Of a DNA stretch of 64,000 nucleotides, positions 1 to 10,984 are shown piece after piece. The stretch is taken from contig NC_133327.1 in assembly GCF_042186555.1 (NCBI RefSeq), positions 328,402,300-328,466,299 of the forward strand. The letters are read 5' to 3'. Source of the stretch: Aquarana catesbeiana (lineage: Eukaryota; Chordata; Amphibia; Anura; Ranidae). Every line of letters starts with the position of its first letter. The first letter of the stretch is position 1. Position numbers and translations under genes: made by a program. The notes under the pieces were generated by a model, which made no database searches, was not told the origin of the DNA, and worked only from the letters and a program-made list of their open reading frames with translations.

Positions 1-84
1 ATTACTTATGACATTGAGATAAAATATCCAATTGAATTTAATATGAACATTTTTCATTTTAGACGATTGATTATATATATTTTT

Positions 85-300
85 CTTATTTGTTGGCAAA
101 ATCCGATCGCGTCAATTCTGACCGTGTATGGCCAATTCCGACGCACAAAGTGCCACGCATGCTCAGAATAAATTCCGAGACGGAACAGCTCGGTCTGGTA
201 AAATTAGTGTTCGGAATGGATATAGCATTTTTGTCAGGCTGCAATGTTTTAAATAGTTTAATGCAGCACACTCTCTTCTTCTTTATAATGCTAGAAGAAT
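85..300. repeat. PIF/Harbinger-family terminal-region repeat
   Basis: Bases about 90-180 closely match the inner part of the Harbinger MITE at 14,770-14,850 (shared blocks include CGCACAAAG and CCACGCATGCTCAGAAT). The same type of sequence forms the other end of the Harbinger unit near 11.4-11.5 kb. I read it as the left end region of the element whose genes lie at 0.8-4.5 kb. The outer terminus is not resolved, and the window may begin just outside it. Bases 300-560 are T-rich and show nothing recognisable. Confidence 0.55.
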
Positions 301-559
301 AGAAAGTAGTTTTGCTGCTGATATTCACACAGTTCTTACAAACTTCTTTCTTTATTATTTATCGTGATTTCATCAATATAATATTTTTATTTGTCACATC
401 TGATTCAAAATTTTTTTTGTTTTTTATTTTTTTGGTTAGTATTTTTTTCAAGCCTGATTTTTTTTTTTTTTTTTTACAATTTCACATTGTAGTTTTGAAA
501 TGTACCTGTCTCCTCACAAACAAACTGTCCTTTTTGAAGGAAAACACACATAGGCAAGT

Positions 560-870
560 ATAACTGAAACAAAAAACCCTTTATTAAGGGATCAGAACCA
601 AAGAGGGAGGCAACGCTGGAGAAACTGCAGAAATTGGCGAAGCCTTTGGCCTCCAGGGCACACATCAATTATTTCCAGGCAAAATTGGTGGCCTGAGGAG
701 TCCATATATAAAGGGACTGCAGTCTGGTCCAGAATTCCAAGAGATCATGAACAGCAGCAAATGACATGTATGTTCCCAGGCTGTGGTCATACAAGAACCT
801 GCATCCTTTGCCAGACCAGACTCACTCTCTGGTCTTCCTTCCATGCTTCCTTCCACGCTGTGTCTGTGGT
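560..870 (+). pseudogene. MADF-domain fragment, inverted relative to the main MADF gene
   Basis: Translation of the plus strand around 595-700 gives a MADF-like helical stretch (TLEKLQKLAKPL followed by FQAKIGGLRSPY). It matches ALEKLLELVKPV and LKAKIGGLRSTY encoded by the minus-strand gene at 1.8-2.0 kb. Further on, YVPRLWSYKNLHPLPDQT at about 768-820 matches YVPRLWYYERLRFLSDQT of that gene. The fragment therefore comes from a diverged MADF gene copy in the opposite orientation, lying tail-to-tail with the main copy. It has stops and frame changes and no start, so it is not functional. It could be a remnant of a second Harbinger element or of a local inversion. Confidence 0.7.
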
Positions 871-2046
871 GATGGAGTTGTGGCAGGAGGAGGAGGATGG
901 TCCAACTCACACAGGTGGGTTTTGTGTGTGATTTCGCCCCTTACCCACTTAGTTAGTGTTTTGTAAAGAAGGTCCTCACACATGAGGCGTTGGCCTTCCT
1001 GCATGCCCTGCAGTTTTGTGGCAGCCATGGAGGCAAAGGCCTCTTCAGGAGTGGGGAAGGCTCTGAGGGACGTAGAAGCCTCCTGAATCAGCCTGAGTGC
1101 TGAATCCTGCACGTTACTCCCTTTCATGGGTCTTTTGGTTGGAAGGCGGAGGGGAGGAACCTGCGATTCTGTCAGGCTCCTACTGTGCCCGGCCTTCTCC
1201 TGGCTGCCACTTACCCCCGTCTCCTCCTGGCTGCCACTAACCCCCGCCTCCTGCTGGCTGCCACATTCCACAGCCTCCTGATGTGTGCTACATTCCACAG
1301 CCTCCTCCTGGCTGAGGTCTTCCTGTGTATGAAAAAGGGACATAGTTTTAGCTTTTTCTTCATCAATCACACACAATTTTCACCTCATGACTGTTGCAAA
1401 TTGAATGTTAACAAATATAACAGACTATAATTCTGAGCCCAGCATTTTTCATTCTTGTCCCAATTTTTTGTGCCCACTACTGTCTATTGATATGTAAAAC
1501 ACTTTATTAAATCAGCAATTAGTGATCAATAATAACATCTAGTAAACATTTATTTATTGACAAGAAATCTGTAGAACAATGCTATACCTGGCTCCAGCTG
1601 GGCTCCTCCACTTCTTCCTAGCTGGAAGTCCCAGGTTGGACATCGGAAGCCTCTGCTGGGGTGGAAGGAAGCGCGGAAGGAAGAGTGGAAGGAAGAGTGG
1701 AGAGGGATTCCCTGACTTCAGTCTGGTCTGACAGAAATCGCAATCTCTCATAGTACCACAGCCTGGGGACATAAACGTCATCTGCTGCAGCTCCTGATCT
1801 CTGGGAATCCGTGACCTATTTGCGCTCCCTAAGATAAGTGCTCCTCAGGCCACCAATTTTGGCTTTTAAATAGGGGATGGTTGCCGTGGGGACCACCGGC
1901 TTCACCAACTCCAGCAGTTTCTCCAGCGCTGCCTGTCTCTTTTGTTTATGATTATAATGCGGGTGTTTCACCTCCCACAGACAGGGCAGTTCCCTGTATT
2001 TGTTTATGAACAGGGGGAGGAAATTGTGGTCATTGAAGCCATCCAT
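822..2046 (-). pseudogene. Harbinger-associated MADF-domain protein gene (two exons, in-frame stop)
   Basis: The ATG at 2046 opens a reading frame whose first ~80 residues are a MADF (Myb/SANT-like DNA-binding) domain: FLPLFINKYRELPCLW, then a Lys/Arg-rich helix and LKAKIGGLRSTYLRERK. A TAG follows about 1815, but the same frame continues with VTDSQRSGAAADDVYVPRLW, so this is a recent nonsense mutation. A plausible splice donor (CCAG/GTATAG) lies near 1590 and a polypyrimidine-type acceptor (CATACACAG) near 1320. The second exon encodes Gln/Glu/Ser-rich repeats and an acidic-helical tail (MAATKLQGMQEGQRLMCEDLL). MADF proteins of this type accompany Harbinger transposases in vertebrates and probably help nuclear import or end recognition; that role is inferred. 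The gene is divergent from the Myb-like gene at 2331. Confidence 0.7.
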
Positions 2047-2106
2047 TTTATCTGCAAGACACAAGACAAACCCTAATGTCAGGCGAAACTCTCCTAATCT
2101 TGTCAC

Positions 2107-2330
2107 AATATAGGCCTCAATCTAGAACCAGTATAGGCCAAAGTTTAAATCTTACCTTCGTTATCACGATCGGCACCTCCGATACTCCTTCCTCCACTCA
2201 CAGATCGTACGTACTACGCACGCGTGTTACGCTTTATATACATGGCGCATGTGTGAAACTCCGCCCGCCCCTAACGTTCTTTCTAGTCTATTCCCCGCCC
2301 CTTCTCGTTCGGCGCAGTGGGGAAGAGCAC
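2107..2330. promoter_or_regulatory. Probable bidirectional promoter between MADF and Myb-like genes
   Basis: This 220-bp gap separates two divergent reading frames. It is locally CpG-rich (CGCACGCGTG, CCGCCCGCCCC), unlike its AT-rich surroundings, and holds a TATA-like TTTATATA near 2230. Promoter function is inferred from layout and composition only. Confidence 0.35.
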
Positions 2331-2666
2331 ATGGTGGAGACACAGCAGGTGCATGCTAATTACAGCAACGAGGAGGAGGAAAGCCCGGAGCCAGAAATGT
2401 CCCAATCCCGGAAGAGACGATTTAAGGCCTCAAATATGTCCTTTGGGGAGATGCTGGAGATGGTCGACTATGATGGGAAGTATGGACCTTACCCCAACCA
2501 CAATGTCAGAAAGGCCAAGATCATGGCGAAAGTGGTCAAAAGTCTACACCGGAATTTTGGGGTACGACGATCAAAGGATCAGCTCAGGAAGCGGTGGTCG
2601 GACCTCATATTAAGGGAGCATGAGCAGTACAGAAGGATCAGGAGAGTGCTGCAAAAAAGTAAGTAG
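2331..2666 (+). CDS. Myb/SANT-like (NAIF1-type) Harbinger accessory protein, first exon
   Basis: The frame starting at ATG 2331 encodes about 111 residues. An acidic N-terminus (EEEESPEPEMSQSRKRR) precedes a compact helical domain: ADYDGKYGPYPN-like MVDYDGKYGPYPNHN, VRKAKIMAKVVKSLHRNF, DQLRKRWSDLILREHEQYRRI. The RKRWSDL block is typical of the Myb_DNA-bind_5/NAIF1 family that partners Harbinger transposases, where it binds DNA and carries the transposase to the nucleus. The stop lies inside GTAAGTAG, so the coding exon probably ends at a splice donor near 2659 and continues downstream; a possible further donor (CAGGTAAGT) lies near 3063. The reading frame is intact, unlike the neighbouring MADF and transposase genes. 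The ATG at 2331 is preferred over upstream ones because it follows the promoter-like region and starts the acidic leader directly. Confidence 0.65.
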   Translation: MVETQQVHANYSNEEEESPEPEMSQSRKRRFKASNMSFGEMLEMVDYDGKYGPYPNHNVRKAKIMAKVVKSLHRNFGVRRSKDQLRKRWSDLILREHEQYRRIRRVLQKSK

Positions 2667-3202
2667 TTGTCCTGTGTTCCTATTCTTTATTTTTATTACG
2701 TTCGTGCTGCTCCATGTGCTTTTCTTAACTGTTGTACAGTTTAAAATGGCAACTTTCATGTTCATTCGTATGAAACATTGTTTGTTCGGTCTAGAAAACA
2801 CCATTGTTTTGGCCATATGCATTTGAATACATTTTTGGTAGCCTACTTCTCTTAAAATAATTTTGTTGTGTAGATGGGTTTGTAACTAGAATGAAATGCA
2901 AACTAGATTCTGTGTGCGGAGAGGACACTCAGCAGCTGTTTACACATCTGGACGCTGGAGCACTAGTGTGGGACATAAGAACACCCTTTTTATTAGGGGA
3001 CCCACACAGGTGCTCCAGTGTATGCTATAGGGGTGTCTCCATCTGTGAAGCTTGTACAAAACAGGTAAGTATTCAAGCTTGACAAAGGACAAAAATAGTT
3101 CTTCATCTTGGAACTCTGGCAAAATAGACAATTGTACCCTACTTCCAAGCAATGTTTCATATTCTTATTTCTGCCATCAAATATCTGTGTGCTAAGTATA
3201 GC

Positions 3203-3750
3203 TTAGCTTACAGCATAGTTGGCAGAATTTCTCCTTAAAAAGTTGTGCAGAACACAGCAAGCCAGGATGATGTGATTCAGTTTATACTCCGCCATGTGTA
3301 TGGGTGTAAGAAATAGCCGGTAATTAAAAACCCTCTGGTCCGGGGTGCGGGTCCTCATAGGGAATGGCCACATAAGATGGTCCCCCAGCGCAAACGCTTC
3401 ATCCGCAACAAAGACAAATGGGAGTCCTTCCGCATTGTCTTCTGGAGGTGGCAAGTCCAAGCTGCCATTCTGGAGATGCCTGTAGGACTCCGTCTGGGCG
3501 ATGACTCCACCATCTGACATCCGGCCATTCTTCCCCACGTCCACATACAGGAACTCATAAGTAGCCGACACCACCGCCAACATCACAATACTATTGAACC
3601 CCTTATAGTTGTAATAGTATGACCCCGAGTTGGGTGGTGGGATGATGTGGATGTGTTTCCCATCAATTGCCCCTCCGCAGTTAGGAAAGTCCCACCGCTG
3701 GGCAAAGTGGGAGGCCACAGTCTGCCATTCCTGTGGGTTGGAAGGAAACT
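3203..3750 (-). pseudogene. PIF/Harbinger DDE transposase, C-terminal exon (catalytic Glu region missing)
   Basis: A splice-acceptor-like sequence (TTTGACTCCACAG on the minus strand) precedes FPSNPQEWQTVASHF and the hallmark WDFPNCGGAIDGKHI, which holds the first catalytic Asp of the DDE_Tnp_4 nuclease. The second Asp lies in VADEAFALGDHLMWPF. The frame then runs FNYRLFLTPIHMAEYKLNHIILACCVLHNFLRR. In intact family members the FNYRLS segment is followed by an Arg-rich helix with the third catalytic residue (Glu in RVVENAFG) before the final helices. Here FNYRL joins almost directly to the end helices, so about 15-20 residues including the Glu are absent without a frameshift. The element cannot supply its own active transposase from this copy. 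Confidence 0.8.
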
Positions 3751-4225
3751 GTGGAGTCAAACAAGAAAAATAAATTAATCATTTTGCACATAAACATGGA
3801 AAGCAGATTAGACACAAACACTCCCCCCCACCCTCTCATGGGCCATTTCTAAAATTTTATGGGGGGTGAATATGTTTTGGACAGGTAACCCTCTCCACTT
3901 CATTGAGAGATGAATGCCTAAATAATGTGTATTAGTTTGGCCAGCCCCTCCTTACTTTACACTATTGGCAACCCACTGGACAGGTAAGAAGTGTCATAAT
4001 ACAAAGATATAAATACACACTGTACACATTTAAACACATTTTGACATTCTGCTATTACCTAAAAAGATAATAATAGAATACCAAAACTTTAAACAGTACC
4101 ATTTGAAAGTATTCAGGCAGGCCCTTGCACTACATGCTTTGGGGAATTCATCCATAAATCTGACCACAAAAGAGGTGGGTACAGTGTGTATGGGTTTGGC
4201 AAAGTCATCAGATAGAGGATTGGTA

Positions 4226-4463
4226 TCAGAACTTAAGGTCCTGCAGGCTTCTCCTCATCGCCAAGTACCACAGGGTGGCGACTAGCCTCTGCTCCGGAGT
4301 GATGGCTTGCCTCATGCAGGTAACCTGCCTGCTGATATAGGGGGTCAGCAAACCCAACAAACGGTGAAATACGGGGTCCGTTATCCTGAGAAAGTTCCTG
4401 AAATCGTCAGGATTATTCTCACGGATCTCACGGAGCTCATGGACTGGGCTTGTGTCAAAGTAA
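4226..4463 (-). pseudogene. Harbinger transposase, N-terminal exon portion downstream of the LINE insertion
   Basis: The minus strand encodes SYFDTSPVHELREI, DDFRNFLRITDPVFHRLLGLL, RQAITPEQRLVATLWYLA and RSLQDLKF. These are the helical N-terminal segments usual before the DDE domain in Harbinger transposases. The frame closes after LQDLKF, where family members continue. Bases 3,750-4,225 hold a decayed continuation (a weak FVVRFMDEFPKACSA-like stretch) and an intron-like AT-rich region. Upstream the gene is cut at 4463/4464 by the LINE; its remaining 5' part resumes at 10,985. Confidence 0.75.
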
Positions 4464-4477
4464 GAACCCCAACACCA
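4464..4477. repeat. Left target-site duplication of the LINE (14 bp)
   Basis: GAACCCCAACACCA occurs here directly before the LINE 5' end and again at 10,971-10,984 directly after its poly(A) tail. This defines the insertion exactly. Confidence 0.9.
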
Positions 4478-5346
4478 GGGGCGTGGCCAAGATGGCTCTG
4501 TGAGCGGCTGCTTTTCAGAGAGCACCGCTTTTCTTTATCCATTATCCGGATCCAGGGCGGATAAAAAAACGCCGAAATTCACCCCTGCAGACCAGGAGGA
4601 TGACCAGGCTTACCGGCCGCTGAGGGGGGTGAGTGACTCCAGCTCCGAGGCCGCGATCGGCGTTCCACTCGGACGTCTCCCGGCCTACCTCGTGTAACTA
4701 GGCCGCAGCCGCGGCCTTTCCTGGTGGGCCCCGCAGTGGGACAGAGGATCCTCGTGCGCTCTGTTCTGGAGGACGGAGCTCCCCGCCCAGCCCAGGCCGT
4801 GGACGGAGGCAGAAAGACCCGGCCTTATAAGGATATAGGCCGAAACTGGGACGAATCCCCCCCATGAGCTACGAGGTCGCAGCCGCGGCCTTTCCTGATG
4901 GCCCAGAGGCTCCGGACAAGCCTGGAGGCACTGTGTTACCCCTGCCCGGAAGCGGGTATTCTGTGCAGCTCAGAGGACACTGGCTGTGGATCGGGAGATG
5001 GATCGGAGCACCCCTAGCTCAGATCTCCTAGCTGAGATAGGCTGCGGTGGGAGCAACCATCCCTGAAGGGCCCTGCAGGTGAGGGGGAAGACTGCCTGGG
5101 GGCCATATCCTGCACAGGACATTTTTCCAGACAACCTCTGGCCCCACTGACAAGCTCCCCAAGTTGTCTATGGTCTTTAGCCAAGAGGGGGGTCCCAGAC
5201 ATCTGAATTAAGCGCAGGAACTCCATTGCAAAGTATAGCAAAGGGGGCAAAAAATTGACTTTTCCACCACAGTCAGATCCCCCTCAAACGCCCACCGACC
5301 CCTCTGTGGAGGTTTGCATCACTCGCAGTGCCCACAGACGAGCCCC

Positions 5347-6100
5347 ATGGACTCGGGTGAGTCCCGACCCCCCTGGCTGGCGGACGTCATGGCGGTCATT
5401 GCCACTTGCCAATCTATGCTAACAACAAAAATTGAGGCTGTTCAGTTGCATATGGGCCTAATCCGCCAAGAAATAGACAAACTCAGGTCGAGAGTTACTG
5501 AGACGGAGCAAAGATTGAGTAACAATGAAGACACCACGGCAGAACACGGAGCAGCACTCCGCACCCTTCAAACCAAAGTAAAGGCCTTGGAATACAGAGC
5601 CGAAGATGCCGAAAATAGAAACCGGCGCAATAACCTCCATATTGTCGGCCTACCTGAGGGAGTGGAAGGAAACAACCCTACCTCCTTCATAGAGGGTATG
5701 TTACATGACCTCCTACCTGAGGCCTGTTGGTCACCTCACTACACGGTGGAAAGGGCACACCGTGTACCGCCTAAACCGGGGCCTCCTGGATCCCCCGCGC
5801 ACCTTCATTCTCCGTCTCCTTAACTTCAGGGATAGAGACAAAGTCCTCCGTGCCTCTAGAATTGTTGGGGACCTCCAATACCAAAATGCTAAGTTGATGA
5901 TTTTCCCTAACTATTCGGTGGAGACCCAGAAGCTCAGAAAATCCTTCGACCAAGTCAAAGCAGCATTGAGAACACGCAACATCCGCTACAGCATACTCTT
6001 CCCTGCCCGTCTATGAGACCAGGACGGAGAGACAACCCGATTCTTCAGCACACCTAGAGAGGCTTTTATGTGGCTGGATTCGCTACCACAGATCCGCTGA
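5347..6100 (+). pseudogene. LINE ORF1 (coiled-coil/RRM nucleic-acid chaperone), frameshifted
   Basis: From ATG 5347 the frame encodes a heptad-rich coiled coil (IRQEIDKLRSRVTETEQRL, LRTLQTKVKALEYRAEDAEN), then the RRM start RRNNLHIVGLPEG. About 5790 the frame must shift by one for the rest of the domain (PRTFILRLLNFRDRDKVLR, NAKLMIFPNYSVETQKLR). A second shift near 6015 gives a conserved end (TTRFFSTPREAFMWLDSLP) with a stop at 6098-6100. This layout is that of L1-type ORF1p, which trimerises and binds LINE RNA. The intact protein would be about 250 residues. The ATG at 5314 is possible but less likely, since the conserved part begins after 5347. Confidence 0.85.
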
Positions 6101-6845
6101 TCGACTGAGCGGTATGTGCCGTATGACACCCTTCAATTTTTGCTCAAATTAATCTAGGCCCAGGCCTGGGTTGCCATACAAAATTCCCCATGGATGAACT
6201 ATTTTTGTTGCACCTCTTGTGCCCTGTTTACATCTATGGTGTGTGCGGATTTGATAGCGGTAGTTAACCGCCCCTGACGGTGATATTTAAGTTAGCGCCC
6301 CTGACAAAGGACATGGTCAGGAGACTGTTGTGATATGCTGTTCCTCTATACTTGTTTGCTCCCCTCCTGGAGCATTAGAGTTCATACTATGTATGCCCAC
6401 TTACTGATGGATCGATTTCACCGTGGGGACACACCACGGTTTTCCCTTCTCCTTTTGACTCTTAGTCTCTTACAGCTTGTTTTATTAAATCAGCGGTAAT
6501 CTCACACTTGGAAAGCTGCTTGAACTGCTGCTTGCCCCCCCCCAAGAAGTTTTGGGGGGCTAAGCTCGCCTCTTCCACGGACCCCCTGTTGCAGCCGGCG
6601 AGCTGAATCAGTTTGGGATGAATACCCGCCTCAGATGAATACCTGCCTAACGGGGCCAGTTTATTTTACTTCGGTTATTGGGTCCTTATAAATGTTTTTA
6701 GTTTGGTTTTGTTTTTGTTCTATAAATGTACTAAAATAATTGATTTATCAGCATTGCTTTCAGATGTGTCCATTTTGGGTCCGGAGGTCCAGTTCAGGAG
6801 CCCAGATCTATACTAATCCTGATATTTTTATCACCCCTAGAGCCC

Positions 6846-9800
6846 ATGTCCACCCTTAACATTCTTTCATGGAATACCAGGGGGTTAAACTCCCCGGTCA
6901 AAACGCTCCCTGGTGTTTCAATCCATTAAAGCTTATAACCCACATATATGTGTGCTCCAAGAAACGCACCTCATAGGGAGCAGGGTACTTGCCCTTAAAA
7001 AACCATGGGTGGGCTATCACTACCACTCCACGCATTCCAGTTTCTCCAGGGGTGTTAGTATTCTGATATTGAAGTCTCTTCCTTTCCGGCTCTTGGATTT
7101 GGCCCTGGACTCAGACGGTAGGTATGTCATCATTCACGCTAAGATTCACTCTCTGACATGGACCATTATGGGCTTATATTTACCCCCTCCGGCATCCTTG
7201 CTGGTGCTAAATCAAATTACCAGCAAGATGGCCAAGTTTGCCTCTGACAACGCTATCATCCCGGGTGATTTCAATTTAGTCCCTGACCCGGACCTGGACA
7301 GACTGATGGCTACGGGACATCATTGTCCTGGGTTGTCTGAATGGGCGGATACCTACGGCCTGACAGATGTTTGGAGGTGGAGACACCCCCAGGCCTGGGC
7401 GTTTACATGTCATTCGGCCTCCCATAGAACATTCTCCCGCATAGACCTGGTCTTTGCTGGGAGCCCGGTCCTCCCAAGGGTCATGGACAAATATTGCCTA
7501 GGGGAATTTCAGACCATGCACCTTTGTTCTTGTCATTAGACCTCTCCCTGGGCTCAGTTGACAGGTTATGGAGGCTTGATTTTGATTTTGGATATCAGAC
7601 ACTGCTGTGGATGCTCAATTCAGAACTGAATTGATTGGCTACTGGGTGGTCAATGGTGGTTCGGCGGAGCCCACAGTTGTGTGGGATGCTTTCAAGGCCA
7701 TGACGAGGGGACACTACCAGACCATCATTGCCAGAGTTCACAGGGAACGCAGGGTGTACTTGATAAAGGCTGAGAGGGAGGCGATTAGCGCTGAGGTTCT
7801 TTTTTTTCACACTCGAGATCCCCTACACTACTCACATTTACAGCTTATGAATAAGGAGGTAGTTTGCCTCCGTACCTCTCTTACCCAGAAGAAAATATTA
7901 GCACAGTCCCAACGGATCTTTGAGCAGGGGGAGAGATGGGGAGGCTGTTGGCCTGGCTCTCCAGAGAACAGGCAGGAGGGATGAGCATCTCACATATCAG
8001 GGAGTCCTCGGGACAGCTGATTCATACCCCAGACGGGATTAATTGCTGTTTTACAGAGTTTTACAAATCCCTTTACACCTCTAGGGCAGATTACAGCAAG
8101 GAGGACCTGACGGCATATTTAGCTGATATTGACATTCCGACCCTTACCGAAACATAGCGTAACAAACTTGACGCCCCTATTACGACTTGAGATAATCCAG
8201 GCGCTTAAACCAATGCAGGCAGGAAAAACTCCGGGACCCGATGGCATCCCAGTGGAGTTTTACAAGCAGTATGCTACAGAACTAGTTGATAAACTCCATG
8301 GTCTCTTCTATGCTTCGACGCGTCTTGACAAACTTCCTGATAGAATGAGTGAAGCAATCATAGTCGTGATCCCCAAGCCGGGAAAAGACCCCACATTATG
8401 CTCCTCGTATCGCCCCATATCCCTGCTAAATGTGGACACAAAAATATTGGCGAAAGTTTTGGCTAATAGGCTTAATTTAGTCATTACTGCCCTTGTCCAC
8501 AGGGACCAAACGGGATTCATGCCCAGAAGAAGCACTGATATTAATATCAGATGCCTTCTTACCCACATAGAGCAGATGAGATGACAATGGGAATGGTGTC
8601 CTCACTCGACGCGGAGAAGGCTTTTAAAATTCCGTCGAGTAGGGTAACTTATGGGAGGTGCTCTCGCGATTCGGGTTTGGTCCGGGCTTCACAAACTGGT
8701 TTCGCATGTTATATCATGGTCCTTCAGCTAGAATCCGTACCAACGGTTGCCTATCGGGGAAGTTTCAATTAACTCGGGGCACAAGAGGGTTGTCCCCTCT
8801 CTCCGAGCCTATTTGCTCTAGCAATGGAGCCCCTGGCTATGTTGCTGAGAGCGGGTCCTGGTGTAAGGGGACTTCAGGTAGGCCCAATTGAGGAAAAGCT
8901 GTCACTGTATGTGAACGATGCACTGCTTTATTTAGCGGATGCATCATCCTCTTTACAGACTGCACTGGAACTAATCAATCGATTTGGTCGATACTCGGGG
9001 ATTCGTATTAATTGGGACAAATCGGTTCTTTTCCCGCTCCATCCCTCGACCCCTAGAGTGCCACATCCGCAGCTCAAATGGGTAGATGATTTTAAATATC
9101 TGGGGATTAAAATTAGTTGTAAAGTGCAGGACTATATGGAAAACAATTTGCGACCACTTATGACACATCTAGTGGCTAGATGTGCTGCATGGCGTTCCCT
9201 CCCGTTGACCCCTGTGGGCATAGTTAATCTGCTAAAAATGATTTATCTTCCCAAATACTTATACTTCTTCCATAATACCCCCACACACATTCCCAGGACT
9301 TTTTTCCGGAGGTTGGAGAGTCTGCTGATATCCTTTGTCTGGGCTGGGAGGCCCCCCAGGGTGGCCAAACAGATATTATATCTCCCACTTTCGGGGGGGG
9401 GGGGGGGATTGGCGCTCCCGAACTTTCAAATTTACTATTGGGCGGCCGTCCTGGTCACGGTTCGCTGGTGGTTCTCCCAGCCCACACAGAATCCAGCGGT
9501 CATTCTAGAAGCAGCCAGCCTGGGCTCCTTTGCAGCCCTGAGCAACCTGCCATTTCGTGGTCTTAGGGCCAGCTCATGCGAACCACAGTGAGGGTCTGGC
9601 AAGAGGCTAGGAAGTTTTATGGGAAGCCCAATCACATTTCACCACACATGCCCCTATGGGGTAATCCTATGCTCTCTCACTTCTATAGAATTCCGCACCC
9701 TTCTCTGTGGGCGAAAAAGGGAATCGTTACCTTAAAGCACATAGTTCAGGATGGTAGGATTATGACTTTCCAGGTCCTGAGGCAAACATATGCACTTCCG

Positions 9801-10553
9801 TCCTCTTTTCAGTTCAGATACTTGCAGTTGAAGCATGCCTTTGAGGCCCAGTTCCCTGCCCCCCTCACTTTGGAGTCAGACTCCATTGAGCATGTCTTGA
9901 TCTCCAGTGTGATGGGGAAGCCTCTCTCATTATATTTATATCTCACAGTTGAATATGACACCAAACTAACCAAAACCTGGGAAAAAATCAAGGATGGATA
10001 GTCCATCTCTTGACAAAGAGGAATGGAAGGAGTGTTTAATTTCATACATTCCTTCCATGATTGCTGCAAAAGATAGGTTCCTACAATTTAAGTTCCTACA
10101 CAAGGCGTACTTCACCCCACAGAGACTGGCGCGCATTTACCATCAAAGAGACCCTAACTGTCAGAGATGCAGGCAGGAAGTGGGTACCTTCTGGCACATG
10201 GTCTGGTCCTGTCCCAAATTCCGACCTTTTTGGACGGCAGTGGCCTCTACACTTAGCAATGTCACAGGATTAAATATACAGGTTGATCCTCAAATACTAC
10301 TACTCAGCCATTTGGAAGATGTTGAGGGAGATAGGTATTGTAAATTGTGTCTTACCTTCTCATATTATGCTAGACGTGAAATTTTACTGAGATGGAGACT
10401 AGAGAAGCCTCCTACTCTGGCCTCATGGAGGAGGTCGGTATACTTCCTCTGTATAGAATGACCTATGAAAGTAGACAATGCCCAGGGAAATTTGATAAAA
10501 TTTGGTCCTCGTGGATAGATGCCTCTGATGACCCTGAACCCCCTTCTCCCTAA
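6846..10553 (+). pseudogene. LINE ORF2 (APE endonuclease, reverse transcriptase, CCHC tail), multiply broken
   Basis: ATG 6846 opens the APE-type endonuclease (LNILSWNTRGLNS). A frameshift follows within 60 bp, then LQETHL, GDFNLVPDPDLDRL and SRIDLVFAG in a second frame, 6913-7539. The RT domain is spread over several frames from about 8150: GKTPGPDGIPVEFYK, VIPKPGKDP, SYRPISLLNVDTKILAKVLANRL, QTGFMPRRST. SLDAEKAF is followed by a disrupted helix. The catalytic YADD box reads YVND in SLYVNDALLYL (about 8905-8940), losing one of the paired Asp residues. The C-terminus has a CCHC-type motif (CQRCRQEVGTFWHMVWSCPKF, about 10,160-10,220). Normal function is nicking target DNA and target-primed reverse transcription; this copy cannot do so. 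Confidence 0.88.
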
Positions 10554-10970
10554 CTGTGACTTGAATCACACTAGCGGATATTCTCTATCTCATACCTTCT
10601 CCCTTGTACCTCATTCCCCCCCCCCCTCCTCTCCTTCCTACGCCCCCCGCTTCTTCCTTTACTTATCCTGATTACTCCTTGCTTTGCTGCATCTCCCCTT
10701 TTCTTCTCCCCCCCCCACCCCAGCCCACTTGAATATTGGATATCTACATAATGTTTGTGAAGTTTTTCTAATGCTATAGTGCACTAATGTGCATTGATAA
10801 GTAATACTTATGACACCTGCACTGCTGGAATATTTGCTAAATTACGACTACCGGATGAAGGTGGTTTTCCCTGTCTTTATTCTTATTTCACTGAATGTAC
10901 TATATTATTTTGTATTGTAATGCTGATTTGTCTAATAAAATTTTCTGTTAAAAAAAAAAAAAAAAAAAAG

Positions 10971-10984
10971 GAACCCCAACACCA
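10971..10984. repeat. Right target-site duplication of the LINE (14 bp)
   Basis: GAACCCCAACACCA matches 4464-4477 exactly and follows the LINE poly(A) tail. Confidence 0.9.

Larger units (their letters stand above)
4478..10970 (+). mobile_element. L1/Tx1-like non-LTR retrotransposon, near full length, inactivated
   Basis: The element starts with GGGGCGTGGCCAAGATGGC, a typical L1-type 5' end, and ends with AATAAA (10,935) and a ~20-bp poly(A) tract. It has a GC-rich 5' UTR (4478-5346), ORF1, ORF2 with endonuclease, reverse transcriptase and a C-terminal CCHC motif, and a C/T-rich 3' UTR. It is flanked by identical 14-bp duplications. It is inserted antisense in the Harbinger transposase gene. 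Many frameshifts and stops show it is dead, yet its full length implies little loss since insertion. Confidence 0.92.
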
